Positions 16,883 to 25,406 of a DNA stretch of 64,000 nt are shown in pieces (positions within the stretch are counted from its first letter, which is position 1; each line of letters begins with the position of its first letter). The position numbers and the translations under genes are program-made. Origin of the DNA: Paraburkholderia bryophila (lineage in GTDB: Bacteria; Pseudomonadota; Gammaproteobacteria; Burkholderiales; Burkholderiaceae); NCBI RefSeq assembly GCF_003269035.1, contig NZ_QLTK01000005.1:124001-188000 (forward strand), given 5' to 3'. The notes beneath the pieces were generated by a model that was given only the letters and a program-made list of their open reading frames with translations, made no database searches and was not told where the DNA came from.

Positions 16883-17281
16883 ATGCCCAACTATTTTTTG
16901 CAGCGCAAAAAGACGGTCAATCGCATCGACGCGCTGTGCGCGGCACTGTTCGAACTTTGGTGTGAGGAGAAAAAACGTGTACCGCTCGCCTATCTTTTGC
17001 ACTGCTGGCCATTAACCGGGCACGATCCGGTGTCGGTCAAAAAGATCGCCGACGCGCTGTCGGATCTGTCGCAATTCCAGGCCAGTTTGCTCAGCCCCGG
17101 CGCCTCGCAGATGATCCGCGAGGTCATCGGCAACGTGCGCGAGATCATCGGCGAGGCGGCCCCGCCGGGCACGCCGGCGGCGAACGGCGCCGGCATCATG
17201 TGGACGCGGGTCCGCCTCGGTAGTCCGGCCGCCACGTTGGCCGCCTTCACAAAAGCCGATTTCCTCGACGGCCCCTTATAG
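16883..17281 (+). CDS. Hypothetical protein
   Basis: A protein of about 132 residues that I do not recognise. Upstream starts at 16874 (ATG) and 16862 (TTG) are in frame; none has a convincing ribosome site. It is soluble with no signal, contains two Cys in helical segments near the N-terminus (ALCAALFELWCEEKK) and is mainly helical to residue 95. It ends 62 bases before the hybrid histidine kinase gene in the same direction, so it may be cotranscribed. The composition is like its neighbours, supporting a real gene. Confidence 0.6.
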   Translation: MPNYFLQRKKTVNRIDALCAALFELWCEEKKRVPLAYLLHCWPLTGHDPVSVKKIADALSDLSQFQASLLSPGASQMIREVIGNVREIIGEAAPPGTPAANGAGIMWTRVRLGSPAATLAAFTKADFLDGPL

Positions 17282-17342
17282 ACCGCAATTTGCCTGCAAG
17301 TGCAAAATACAAACACAAGAATCACAGCACCTGCGGGGAATC

Positions 17343-19508
17343 ATGGTGGTCAATAGCTTGAGTTCTCTCCTGGCCTCGACCGGCCGGCTCCGGCATAGCG
17401 TCGTGCTGCGACTGCTAGCCATCGTGCTGCTGTTCAGTTGCGCTGTCACCTTGATGCTGACCGCGCTCCAGCTCTACCGCGACTACGGCCGCGGCGTCGA
17501 CGCGATCGAGACCCGTCTGGCCGATATCGACCGAAGCAATCGCGACAGTCTTGGCGAAGCGCTGTGGCAACTGAACCGCACCGAACTTCAATTGCAGCTG
17601 AACGGGATTTTGCGGCTCGCCGACATGCGTGCCGCCGAAGTACGCGAAACCGGTTCGAGCGCCGCCCCGCTGGTGGTGACGGCCGGCACGCCCGCAAGCG
17701 GCGCCGTGATCGCCCGCGAATTTCCGATCTTTTACCGGATTCACGGCGTGCAGCAGAAAATCGGCAGCCTGTACGTGCAGGCGACGCTCGACAACCTGTA
17801 TCACGCGCTCACGCAAACCGCGCTGGTGATTCTCGTGAGCCAGGCGGCGTACACGTTTGTCGTCGCGCTGTTCACCATTTACATCATCTCGCGTCTCGTG
17901 ACCCGCCATCTCGCCACGATTGCGCGGCAGGTCGGTCAGTACGATTTTCGCTCGGCGCACCAGCCGTTCGCCCTGCCGCGCCCACAGCCGCGCTGGCCCG
18001 ACGAACTCGACCGTGTGGTCACCGCGTTCAACAACATGGGGCCGCGGCTGCACGAGGCGTATCTGGTGGAACGCGACGCCGCCGCGCAACGCGAGGCGCG
18101 GCATCTGGCCGAGGCGGCCAATCGGGCCAAGAGCGCGTTTCTCGCGAACATGAGCCACGAACTGCGTACGCCGCTGAACGGCATTCTCGGTTATACGCAG
18201 ATTTTGCTACGCGACGGCAGCCAGAGCGAACGCCAGCGCCACGCGGTCGAAGCCATTCACCGCAGCGGCGAACATCTGCTGGCGCTGATCGACGACACGC
18301 TCGACTTCGCGCGCATCGAGGCCGGCAAGCTGCGCATTGAAATGACCGACGTGCCGCTGCCGAGGGTGCTCGACACGATCCGCGAAATTATCGGCGTAAG
18401 GGCGGAGCAGAAGCGCCTGAGCTTCACCTGCGACATCGCGCCCGGTCTGGCCTGCGCGGTTCGCGCCGACGAACAGCGCTTGCGGCAGGTGCTGCTGAAC
18501 CTGCTCGCGAATGCGCTGCGCTTCACGGACGCGGGACAGGTCAGCCTCAACGTGGAGCGGGCGCCTTCCGGCGCGGTGCGTTTCCGCGTGCTCGACACCG
18601 GCATCGGTATTTCGCCGGCCAAACTGAGCAGCATTTTCGAGCCGTTCGAGCAGGCCGGCAGCGCCGCCCGGCGCGCCGGCGGCGTTGGTCTTGGCCTTGC
18701 GATCAGCCAGCAACTGGTGCGCGCGATGGGCGGCGAAATCCGCGCCGACAGCGAGCCCGGCCATGGCAGCACGTTCTGGTTCGATCTGGCGGCCGCCACG
18801 ATCGACTCCGCCGAGGCACGCAGTGCCGCGCCGGCTACCTCGTCGCAGCGTGTGATCGGCTATGCGGGCCCGCGCCGCTCCGTGCTGGTGATCGACGATG
18901 AACCCGTCAATCGCGCGTTCGTGAGCGAGTTTCTGCAGCAGTTGGGGTTCGACGTGTGCAAGGCCGCCGGCGGCCGCGAAGGCATTGCGATGGCGCGCCA
19001 GGAACCGCCGTCGCTCGTCATGACGGACATCCTGATGCCCGACATGGACGGCTTCGAAACGACCCGCCGCTTGCGGCGTCTGCCCGGCTGCCATGACATG
19101 CCGATCATCGCGATGTCGGCGAATCCGTCGTGGAGCGGCGAGAAACGCTGCCTGCATGCGGGCGCGAACGCGTTTCTGCCGAAGCCGGTCGAATTCGACC
19201 GGTTGCAGGCGCATCTTGCCGATCTGCTCGCGCTGGAATGGCGCCGCGCGCCGCCCACGGACGCCATGCCGGTCGAGCCGCCGCCGGAACCCTCGCCCGC
19301 CTTGTCGACCGCCGAAATGGAAAATCTGCACCGGCTGGCCCGTCTCGGCGACATGCGCGCGATCGCCGCGTGGGCCGACCGGATGACGGCGCTCGACGCG
19401 CGCAACCTGCCCTTCGCGGCTCAACTGCGCGGGCTGGTGAAGGACTATCAGTCGAAAGCGATTCTGCTGCTCGTCGAGGGCCATCTCGACCGGAGGCGCG
19501 CTTCATGA
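17343..19508 (+). CDS. Membrane hybrid sensor histidine kinase
   Basis: A 721-residue sensor. TM1 is at about residues 20-44, a periplasmic loop at 45-157, and TM2 at about 158-186. These are followed by a HAMP-like linker, the phospho-acceptor helix with His272 in ANMSHELRTPLNG, an ATPase domain with N-box Asn390 and G-boxes DTGIGIS and GGVGLGLAI, and a receiver domain with Asp562 in TDILMPDMDG. A 70-residue helical tail closes it. It should autophosphorylate at His272 and pass phosphate to Asp562. Its stop overlaps the next kinase gene by 4 bases, so the three signalling genes are one operon. The signal sensed in the periplasm is unknown. Confidence 0.93.
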   Translation: MVVNSLSSLLASTGRLRHSVVLRLLAIVLLFSCAVTLMLTALQLYRDYGRGVDAIETRLADIDRSNRDSLGEALWQLNRTELQLQLNGILRLADMRAAEVRETGSSAAPLVVTAGTPASGAVIAREFPIFYRIHGVQQKIGSLYVQATLDNLYHALTQTALVILVSQAAYTFVVALFTIYIISRLVTRHLATIARQVGQYDFRSAHQPFALPRPQPRWPDELDRVVTAFNNMGPRLHEAYLVERDAAAQREARHLAEAANRAKSAFLANMSHELRTPLNGILGYTQILLRDGSQSERQRHAVEAIHRSGEHLLALIDDTLDFARIEAGKLRIEMTDVPLPRVLDTIREIIGVRAEQKRLSFTCDIAPGLACAVRADEQRLRQVLLNLLANALRFTDAGQVSLNVERAPSGAVRFRVLDTGIGISPAKLSSIFEPFEQAGSAARRAGGVGLGLAISQQLVRAMGGEIRADSEPGHGSTFWFDLAAATIDSAEARSAAPATSSQRVIGYAGPRRSVLVIDDEPVNRAFVSEFLQQLGFDVCKAAGGREGIAMARQEPPSLVMTDILMPDMDGFETTRRLRRLPGCHDMPIIAMSANPSWSGEKRCLHAGANAFLPKPVEFDRLQAHLADLLALEWRRAPPTDAMPVEPPPEPSPALSTAEMENLHRLARLGDMRAIAAWADRMTALDARNLPFAAQLRGLVKDYQSKAILLLVEGHLDRRRAS

Positions 19509-21535
19509 ACGCAAACGCGAACGCAAGCGGAAACGCAAACCCGGCGCAGCCGGCCACCATCCTGGTCGTGGACGACGCGCCGATCAACATCGGCGTGGTG
19601 GTCGACAGTCTCGAAGACGAGGGCTTTCGCGTACTGATCGCGTTGGACGGCGAGGAAGCCCTCGAACGCGCGCATTTTTCGCAGCCCGATCTGATTCTGC
19701 TCGACGTGAAGATGCCGGGCATCGACGGCTTCGAAACCTGTCGCCGTCTCAAGCGCGAAGACCAGACTCGCGAGATTCCGGTGATCTTCATGACCTCGCT
19801 GGGCGAACCCGACGACCTCGTGGAAGGCTTTTCGGCCGGCGGCATCGACTATGTGACCAAGCCGTTCCAGATTGCCGAAATGCTGGCGCGAATCCGCACG
19901 CACCTTGCATTGCGCGCGCTGCACAAGCAGTTGCGCACGCAGAACGTACGGCTCTCGAACGAGGTCGCGGCGCACCGCGAGGAACAGGCTGCGTTATCGC
20001 GCGTGCGCGACGAACTCGAAATCCGCGTCGCCGAGCGGACCAGCCAGTTGGCCCGCGCGAACGCCAACCTGCTGAGCGAAATCGACGAACGCAAACGGAC
20101 CGAAACCAAGCTCGTGTCGAGCGAAACGCGCTTTCGCACGATCGTCGAAACCAGCCCGGTGCCGCTGTGCATCACGTCCATGCACGACGGCCGCGTGCTG
20201 TATATGAACGCGCCATTTCGCTGGCTGTTCGCACTCGACAAGGCATGGCGCGGCGTCACCTACATCGGCGATTTTTACGTCGACCCGACCGAGCGCGACC
20301 GCACGATCGCCTTGATGCGCGCCGAAGGCGGCTTCACCAACGCCGAAATCCAGTTCAAGGATTCGACGGGCGCCAGCTTCTGGGCGGTCGCCACCGCCCG
20401 TATGGCCACCTTCGACGACGCGCCCGCGATCTACGTCGGCTTCAACGACGTCACCGCGCGCAAGCAGGCGGAAGAAATGCTGCGTGCGAGCGAAGCGAGT
20501 CTCGCGAACGCGCAACGGCTCGCCAAACTCGGCGACTGGGAATGGAACGTCAGCGACGGCACGACCCACTGGTCGTACGAGATGTACCGGATTCTCGGTC
20601 TCGAACCGAACGGCGTGCGTCCGAACCTGCGCACGCTGCGCGCCGCCCTGTATCCGGACGATCGCGCCGCGGTGCGACATGCGGTGCATGCGGTGATCGC
20701 CGGCCGGGAGCCGCAGTTTCTCGATTGCCGTCTGAGCGGCAGCGGCGGCGAGCCGCGCATCGTGCAACTGCACGTGGAATGCTCGAGCGGTGGACTCGGG
20801 CAGCCGCTCACGCTGGTCGGCACGATTCAGGACATCACCGAACGCAAGCGCGTCGAACAGGAACTGCTCGAATCGCGCGAACGGCTGCGGGAATTGTCGG
20901 CGTATATGGAAGCGGTGCGCGAAGAAGAACGCAAACGGATTGCGATGGAAATTCACGACGAACTGGGCCAGTTGCTGACCGCGCTGAAAATGGACGTGTC
21001 GTTACTGCGCATGCGCCTCGTCAGCGATTCGGAAGCGGCCCGCAAGACCGACGACATGCGCGAGCTCGTCGAAAAGACCATCTGGATGGTGCGCAATGTC
21101 GCCAGCCACCTCCGGCCGGCCGCGCTCAACTTCGGCGTCGTGTCGGCGCTCGAATGGCTGGTCGAAGACTTCGTGCGGCGCAACCAACTGCCATGCAAGC
21201 TGGCGATTCACGGCGGCGAACCGGTACTGCCGGACGCCCATGCCACCGCCGTGTTCCGAATCGTGCAGGCTTCGTTGACCAACATCGCGCGCCACGCGCG
21301 GGCCTCGCGCGTCGACGTGACGCTTAGCGGCGGTGACGACGCCTTAACCCTCCAGATCGGCGACGACGGCTGCGGCTTCGACCCGGCCGCCGCGCGCCGC
21401 CGCTACTCCTACGGTCTGCTGGGTATGAGCGAGCGTGCGCGGCTGATCGGCGCCACGTTGCAGATCGAGAGCGCGCCGGGCGCGGGCACGACCGTCTCGA
21501 TTCACATCCCGCTGACGAACCGGAACCACCCATGA
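19505..21535 (+). CDS. Receiver-PAS-PAS-histidine kinase (NarX/UhpB type)
   Basis: A cytoplasmic protein of 676 residues starting at the ATG that overlaps the previous stop (ATGA). It has an N-terminal receiver domain (residues 15-135) with Asp67 in LLDVKMPGIDG, then a coiled coil, then two PAS domains (about 205-330 and 335-455; second with LAKLGDWEWNVSDG). A HisKA_3 dimerisation domain follows with His484 in AMEIHDELGQ, and a HATPase with DDGCGFD. Kinases of this type pair with NarL-like regulators, and one follows directly with another ATGA overlap. The N-terminal receiver gives a place for input from the upstream hybrid kinase. Confidence 0.93.
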   Translation: MNANANASGNANPAQPATILVVDDAPINIGVVVDSLEDEGFRVLIALDGEEALERAHFSQPDLILLDVKMPGIDGFETCRRLKREDQTREIPVIFMTSLGEPDDLVEGFSAGGIDYVTKPFQIAEMLARIRTHLALRALHKQLRTQNVRLSNEVAAHREEQAALSRVRDELEIRVAERTSQLARANANLLSEIDERKRTETKLVSSETRFRTIVETSPVPLCITSMHDGRVLYMNAPFRWLFALDKAWRGVTYIGDFYVDPTERDRTIALMRAEGGFTNAEIQFKDSTGASFWAVATARMATFDDAPAIYVGFNDVTARKQAEEMLRASEASLANAQRLAKLGDWEWNVSDGTTHWSYEMYRILGLEPNGVRPNLRTLRAALYPDDRAAVRHAVHAVIAGREPQFLDCRLSGSGGEPRIVQLHVECSSGGLGQPLTLVGTIQDITERKRVEQELLESRERLRELSAYMEAVREEERKRIAMEIHDELGQLLTALKMDVSLLRMRLVSDSEAARKTDDMRELVEKTIWMVRNVASHLRPAALNFGVVSALEWLVEDFVRRNQLPCKLAIHGGEPVLPDAHATAVFRIVQASLTNIARHARASRVDVTLSGGDDALTLQIGDDGCGFDPAAARRRYSYGLLGMSERARLIGATLQIESAPGAGTTVSIHIPLTNRNHP

Positions 21536-22164
21536 TCAGGATTCTCATTGCAGACGACCACGCGATCGTGCGAGGCGGTTTGAAGCAAATCATCGCGACC
21601 ACCGCCGACATGATCGTCGCGGACGAAGCCGCCGATGGGGCGGAAGTGCTCGATAAACTGCGCGCCGGCTGTCCCGATCTGCTGCTGCTCGACATGACGA
21701 TGCCGGGCATCAGCGGTATCGATCTGATCCGGCGCGTGCGGGCCGAGTACACGAGCCTGCCGGTGCTGGTGCTGAGCATTCACAACGAGGCCCAGGTCGT
21801 GTCGCGCGCATTGCGCGCGGGCGCCACCGGCTACCTCACGAAAGACAGCGACCCTGAGGTGCTGCTGACCGCGATTCGCAAGCTCGCCGAAGGCGGCCGC
21901 TTTATCGATCCGAAACTGGTGGATTCGATGATCTTCGGCACGCACACCGGCGAAACTCCGCCGCACGCCATTCTGTCCGACCGCGAATTCCAAGTACTGC
22001 AAGCGTTGGCCGCCGGAAAGAGCATTAACGACATTGCCGAAACCTTCGCACTCAGCGCCAAAACCATCAGCACTCACAAAATGCGCCTGATGCAAAAGCT
22101 CGGACTCAGCAATAATTCAGAACTGATTCGCTATGCGATCCGGCATCATCTGAGTACCGAGTGA
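21532..22164 (+). CDS. NarL/LuxR-family response regulator
   Basis: A 210-residue regulator. The receiver domain has acidic residues at the N-terminus (IADDHAIVRGG), phospho-acceptor Asp54 in LLLDMTMPGISG, the switch residue in VLSIHNEAQ and Lys in YLTKDSD. The C-terminal LuxR helix-turn-helix is at about residues 147-205 (LSDREFQVLQALAAGKSINDIAE). Its start overlaps the kinase stop. It is the output of the three-gene relay; the target promoters are not evident nearby. A 9-bp hairpin follows 10 bases after its stop. Confidence 0.95.
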   Translation: MIRILIADDHAIVRGGLKQIIATTADMIVADEAADGAEVLDKLRAGCPDLLLLDMTMPGISGIDLIRRVRAEYTSLPVLVLSIHNEAQVVSRALRAGATGYLTKDSDPEVLLTAIRKLAEGGRFIDPKLVDSMIFGTHTGETPPHAILSDREFQVLQALAAGKSINDIAETFALSAKTISTHKMRLMQKLGLSNNSELIRYAIRHHLSTE

Positions 22165-22173
22165 ATGGGCTCA

Positions 22174-22203
22174 GGAAATCCTTACAGTCTTATCAGGATT
22201 TCC
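22174..22203 (+). terminator. Hairpin after the response regulator gene
   Basis: GGAAATCCT and AGGATTTCC form a perfect 9-bp stem with a 12-base loop starting 10 bases after the stop codon. There is no T-run, so it is either a stabilising 3' structure, a weak terminator or a binding site. Confidence 0.4.
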
Positions 22204-22256
22204 CCACACTCAATTGCGAGTGCTCTGACCGACAAAATTTATGATCGGCTTTATGC

Positions 22257-22286
22257 TTGAACGACTAAGTTTTGGTTTAATATATC
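22257..22286 (+). promoter_or_regulatory. Candidate sigma-70 promoter for a small RNA
   Basis: TTGAAC at 22257 is followed by overlapping -10-like boxes TAATAT (22278, spacer 15) and TATATC (22281, spacer 18) in a local A/T-rich patch within an otherwise gene-free stretch. Transcription would start near 22291. The spacers are not ideal. Confidence 0.4.
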
Positions 22287-22289
22287 GCC

Positions 22290-22483
22290 TACCGCGGCGG
22301 TCCAGTCGGACGGCCAGTTTGTTACGAACTCTCGCAAGCGCCCGCTAGGCCTCGAGATAGCGCAACAAATACTGTATTGCGCTGCGTCAATCGTAAAATT
22401 GACCGGCAATCGTCTCTCAGGTTCTGGCATGCAATCCTCGGACGCCAGAGTCTTTAGGCCGACACTCTGTGTCGGCCTTTTTT
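22290..22483 (+). ncRNA. Candidate small RNA, about 190 nt
   Basis: A gene-free stretch that carries three hairpins in order. AGCGCAA/TTGCGCT is at 22359-22383, TCTGGC/GCCAGA at 22423-22449, and a strong intrinsic terminator ends at 22483. A promoter-like element lies just upstream at 22257-22286. No coding frame of good codon use crosses it. The layout (own promoter, folded body, terminator) fits an independent sRNA, but I do not recognise the family; it does not match my memory of 4.5S RNA or tmRNA, and 6S cannot be fully excluded. Confidence 0.4.
22456..22483 (+). terminator. Strong intrinsic terminator
   Basis: GGCCGACAC-TCT-GTGTCGGCC forms a perfect 9-bp GC-rich stem with a 3-base loop followed by six T. 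It stands nearly 300 bases after the last coding gene, so it most likely ends a separate transcript rather than the phosphorelay mRNA alone. Confidence 0.85.
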
Positions 22484-22627
22484 ATTCCGCGACGCTTCTT
22501 CGGCCAATGCCAATAGTCACCGGGCGGCCTATTGGGAAACGGCGAATGGATTTTCGCAGCCGCTATTGCGCGTCTTTGCTACGAATAATGAGCGGCTGTC
22601 AATAAATGTAAAACGCGAGGGCAGGCA

Positions 22628-23101
22628 CTAACGGATGCCGAACTTACGGTCCAGCGAGAACGCCCCCGCACCGCGCCCGATGATCACCAGCAGCAAGCCG
22701 GCCCACGAAAGATGCGTCGGCCATGCGTCCGGATAGACGAAGACCTCGATCACGGTCGTCATGCCGAGCAGCGCGAACGCGGAGAAACGCGAGAACAGAC
22801 CCAGCACCAGCAGCAACGGAAAAAGATGCTCCGAATACGCGGCAATATGCGCGGCGATCTCCGGCGGCACGAGCGGCAGCTTGTATTCGGTGCGAAACAG
22901 TTCGTACGTGCTCGGCGTCAACGTGAGAATGCCGCTCACCTTGGTGCGCCCCGACATGAAGAAGATCGCGGCAATCGCGAAACGCGCTACCAGCGACAAC
23001 AGCGAGTCGTCGATCAACGCCTGCAGCTTTGCGGCCAGCGCGTTCCAGCGTCCGCGCAACGTGTGGTGCGCGCCGGGCGCCGTGTTCTGGATGGCTTCCA
23101 T
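22628..23101 (-). CDS. DoxX-family membrane protein of the bufferin operon
   Basis: A 157-residue membrane protein. The start MEAIQNTAP is preceded by GGAG at 6 bases. Four hydrophobic helices follow a 40-residue N-terminal segment; the first carries the DoxX hallmark [19 protein letters not shown] and the later part [18 protein letters not shown]. DoxX proteins often accompany redox or metal-stress genes. It is the last of four genes in a row on this strand (26 bases after the DUF2063 gene). In Caulobacter an operon of the same composition was called gig and later recognised as a bufferin system, where the DoxX protein is the accessory membrane component. Confidence 0.9.
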   Translation of the reverse strand: MEAIQNTAPGAHHTLRGRWNALAAKLQALIDDSLLSLVARFAIAAIFFMSGRTKVSGILTLTPSTYELFRTEYKLPLVPPEIAAHIAAYSEHLFPLLLVLGLFSRFSAFALLGMTTVIEVFVYPDAWPTHLSWAGLLLVIIGRGAGAFSLDRKFGIR

Positions 23102-23127
23102 GTGAATCTCCGTGTCGGTCAACGTGT

Positions 23128-23895
23128 TCAGTGAATGGCAACGTCGATCGCGGCGAATGCGCCCGCCGCGATCAGGTCGCCGAGAAGTTGCATGAAATCG
23201 AGCGAGGGCTGCGCGTCGAGCGCGTGCTGCGCGGCGGCGTCGAGTGTTTGCGATGCGGCACATGCGTCGAGAAACGCGCAGCCGCCCGGCCCAAGCGGCC
23301 ACCACAGCACCGCGCCTTCGGGCCGCGTGAGCAATGCGCCTTCGCCTGACCAGTCGAGTTCAAGCGGCAAGTCGACCGCTTCGCGATTGCAACGCCAGAT
23401 CGTGTAGGCCGGCTGGTTGGCGAACCAGTGCCAGCGCACGGCGGCGCGCAACGGCAGCGTCAGCCGTCCGAGTGCTTCCGGCGCAAGAGAGGCCAATGCG
23501 AGGACGTCGATGCCGGGTTGATCCGCCGCCGCGTGCGTTTCGGTCCACAGGCGGTCGAGCCGCGCGACGTTCGCCAGATAAGGCAGTTCGCGGGCCGGTT
23601 CGAAACCGTCCAGAAACGTGGGGAAATCGTGACCGTAGTGCAGCAGCCGCGCCTCCGAAGGCGCTTGCCGGCGCACGTAGATCGCGGCGGCGGCGCGAAA
23701 CCAGTCTGTGCCGACCAGCCGCTCGACGCTCGGAAAATTTGCCTGCAATGCGTCGATGCAGGCCTTCACCACGTTGTTGCGATACACCGCGAAACCGGGT
23801 TGCGCGAGCAGCGAAGCGAGCAAGGGCGACGCCGCGTCGGCGTCGTACAGCGCGCCCGCGAATGCATCCTGGAAGTGGCTGAGCGAGCGGTTCAT
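23128..23895 (-). CDS. bufC: DUF2063 protein, putative RiPP recognition partner of the MNIO enzyme
   Basis: A 255-residue protein. The N-terminal DUF2063 domain (about residues 5-95) has [14 protein letters not shown] and [31 protein letters not shown]. The remainder is a helical and beta C-terminal part. In studied MNIO systems this partner binds the precursor leader and delivers it to the DUF692 enzyme. Its start overlaps the DUF692 stop by 4 bases (ATGA on this strand), so the two are produced together. The symbol follows the bufferin nomenclature and rests on family and gene order. Confidence 0.88.
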   Translation of the reverse strand: MNRSLSHFQDAFAGALYDADAASPLLASLLAQPGFAVYRNNVVKACIDALQANFPSVERLVGTDWFRAAAAIYVRRQAPSEARLLHYGHDFPTFLDGFEPARELPYLANVARLDRLWTETHAAADQPGIDVLALASLAPEALGRLTLPLRAAVRWHWFANQPAYTIWRCNREAVDLPLELDWSGEGALLTRPEGAVLWWPLGPGGCAFLDACAASQTLDAAAQHALDAQPSLDFMQLLGDLIAAGAFAAIDVAIH

Positions 23896-24734
23896 GCCAG
23901 CGCCTCCGTACTCGCCAACCTGCGTTGAGCGATGGCGCGTTCCGTCAGCAGATCGTCGAACGGCGGAATGTGATCGTCGCGTTCTATCAGCGTGGGTCTC
24001 GCGCCGATCCGTTCGATAAGGTAACCGTATAAAGACCAGACGTCGTCCGCGACTGGCGCATCGTGCGAGTCGATCAGGAGCGTGGCGGCAGCGTGAGCAT
24101 CGCGACTATGTCCGGCCAGATGAATTTCCATCACCGCCTCTGCCGGCACCGCGTCGAGATACGACGCCGCGTCGAAGCCCACGTTGTGTGCGCTGATATA
24201 GACGTTGTTCACGTCGAGCAGCAAACCGCACCCTGTCGTGCGGCACAGTTCGCCGAGAAACGTCAGCTCGTCCATGTCATGACCGTCGAGCCGAAGATAG
24301 TGCGTGGGGTTTTCAATCGCGATGCGCCGCGCCAGCGCATCCTGAGTTCGGGCGATGTTGTCCGCAATGCGCACGAGCGCTTCGCGGGTGCGCGGGAACG
24401 GCAGCAGATCGGGGTGATACGCGCCGCGCCACGTAGACCACGCGAGATGCTCCGACACCAGCGCGGGCTCGACGCGATCCGCCAACGCCCGCAGTCTTTG
24501 CAGATGAACCGCGTCGGGCGCACTATCCGCCGCCAGCGACAACGACACACCATGCAACGACAGCGGATGACGGCTGCGAATTGCGTCCAGCCACGCGAGG
24601 CGTGGGCCGCCGTCGACCATGTAGTTCTCGGGATGAACCTCGAACCACAGACCGTCCGCGTTGCAGTCGTGGGCCTGCGCGTAGTGGTCGGGCTTGAGGC
24701 CCAAACCGGCGCCCATGTGGGTTAGCGTCTTCAT
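23892..24734 (-). CDS. bufB: DUF692 multinuclear iron oxidative enzyme (MNIO), RiPP-modifying
   Basis: A 280-residue TIM-barrel enzyme. The family motifs are all present: MGAGLGLKPDHY at the start, WFEVHPENYMVDGG, LHGVSLSLA, SEHLAWS, IENPTHYL, LLLDVNNVYISAHN, MEIHLAGH and TLIERDDHIPPF. The His, Asp, Asn and Glu residues in these motifs are the iron ligands in known members. MNIO enzymes oxidatively change cysteines of ribosomal peptides; in bufferins they are reported to form thiooxazole-type heterocycles that bind copper. The gene lies 22 bases after the DUF2282 precursor gene and overlaps the DUF2063 partner gene, a complete core operon. Confidence 0.93.
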   Translation of the reverse strand: MKTLTHMGAGLGLKPDHYAQAHDCNADGLWFEVHPENYMVDGGPRLAWLDAIRSRHPLSLHGVSLSLAADSAPDAVHLQRLRALADRVEPALVSEHLAWSTWRGAYHPDLLPFPRTREALVRIADNIARTQDALARRIAIENPTHYLRLDGHDMDELTFLGELCRTTGCGLLLDVNNVYISAHNVGFDAASYLDAVPAEAVMEIHLAGHSRDAHAAATLLIDSHDAPVADDVWSLYGYLIERIGARPTLIERDDHIPPFDDLLTERAIAQRRLASTEALA

Positions 24735-24756
24735 GATCGGCGAGCGGCGCGGCGAA

Positions 24757-25035
24757 TTACGATGCCATCGGCGAGAGCGAACCCGTGCCGTGCGGCGTCT
24801 TGATCGTCGTGCAGGTGCCGGCCGGCACGTTCTTCCACGAATTGCCCTGATAGTCCATCTTCGAGGTGCCCGCGCACGTCGTGCCGGCGCCGGCCTTGCA
24901 ATCGTTGTGGCCGGCCATCGCCACGCCGTAGCATTTCTCCATCGCGCCGCCTGCGGCCGGTTGGGTTTGAGCGAAAGCGCCGCTAGCGAGCGAAGCGAGG
25001 GCGAGAGCGGCGGCAGCGAGTTTAAGGTTGTTCAT
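24757..25035 (-). CDS. bufA: DUF2282 bufferin precursor peptide (copper-binding RiPP)
   Basis: A 92-residue precursor with GAGGAA upstream of the ATG. A Sec signal peptide covers about residues 1-22 ([13 protein letters not shown]), so the product is exported. The mature part has four cysteines at 35, 46, 54 and 75 in the DUF2282 pattern [21 protein letters not shown] and WKNVPAGTC. In characterised bufferins the inner cysteines are modified by the MNIO enzyme and the outer two can pair. The gene leads the four-gene operon and has two GTAACC-N16-CGAA promoters upstream. The expected role is to bind excess copper in the periplasm. The tail after Cys75 (17 residues) has no known motif. Confidence 0.92.
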   Translation of the reverse strand: MNNLKLAAAALALASLASGAFAQTQPAAGGAMEKCYGVAMAGHNDCKAGAGTTCAGTSKMDYQGNSWKNVPAGTCTTIKTPHGTGSLSPMAS

Positions 25036-25125
25036 GATGAGTTCCTCAAGAGACTTCGTTTCAGGTCAAGTAGCAGCGCAGCGGTTCAGGCGGTGCCGGA
25101 TTCGCTTGCGTTTGCTGGAAGGTAA

Positions 25126-25151
25126 TTCGACGACTTTCGACAACCGGTTAC
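25126..25151 (-). promoter_or_regulatory. Proximal ECF (SigF-type) promoter of the bufferin operon
   Basis: On the minus strand GTAACC (25151-25146), a 16-base spacer, then CGAATTA (CGAA at 25129-25126). This is the arrangement I recall for Caulobacter SigF promoters, GTAACC-N16-CGAA. An A/T tract (25160-25167) stands just upstream like an UP element. The leader to the bufA start is about 80 bases. Confidence 0.78.
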
Positions 25152-25245
25152 AGCAACGAGAAAAAATTTTTGCAGCTTCTTGCGACCCGGCCGGAATCAC
25201 GGTGCAGCGTATTGAAGCGATCCCAGCGTTCGGTCTGTGAGCTAA

Positions 25246-25271
25246 TTCGCCGCGACACGCCGTGCGGTTAC
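25246..25271 (-). promoter_or_regulatory. Distal ECF (SigF-type) promoter of the bufferin operon
   Basis: A second minus-strand copy: GTAACC (25271-25266), 16 bases, CGAATTA (CGAA at 25249-25246), exactly 120 bp from the proximal one and again with an A/T tract upstream (25281-25290). The spacers of the two copies differ, so the conserved parts are the functional boxes. Confidence 0.72.
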
Positions 25272-25380
25272 ACGGCAGCGAAAAAAATTTTGCGCATGCC
25301 ACGCCGATTGCGTTGCGCGGCGGTTTGGGTCCCTGCGTGCGGCAGCGTAAAATCTGCACAAAATAAATTTCACTCTTTGT

Positions 25381-25406
25381 GTAACCAGAGCGACCGATGG
25401 ATCGAA
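25381..25406 (+). promoter_or_regulatory. ECF (SigF-type) promoter facing the sigma factor gene
   Basis: Plus-strand GTAACC (25381-25386), 16 bases, CGAACTA (CGAA at 25403-25406). It would allow autoregulation of the sigma/anti-sigma genes. The -10 box lies inside the first codons of the longest sigma reading frame, so a transcript from here would start after that ATG (25397); see the finding on the start. Confidence 0.55.

Noticed and set aside
22399..22605. 68-codon frame crossing the small-RNA candidate
   Set aside because: It runs through the terminator hairpin, has no ribosome site and no plausible domain.
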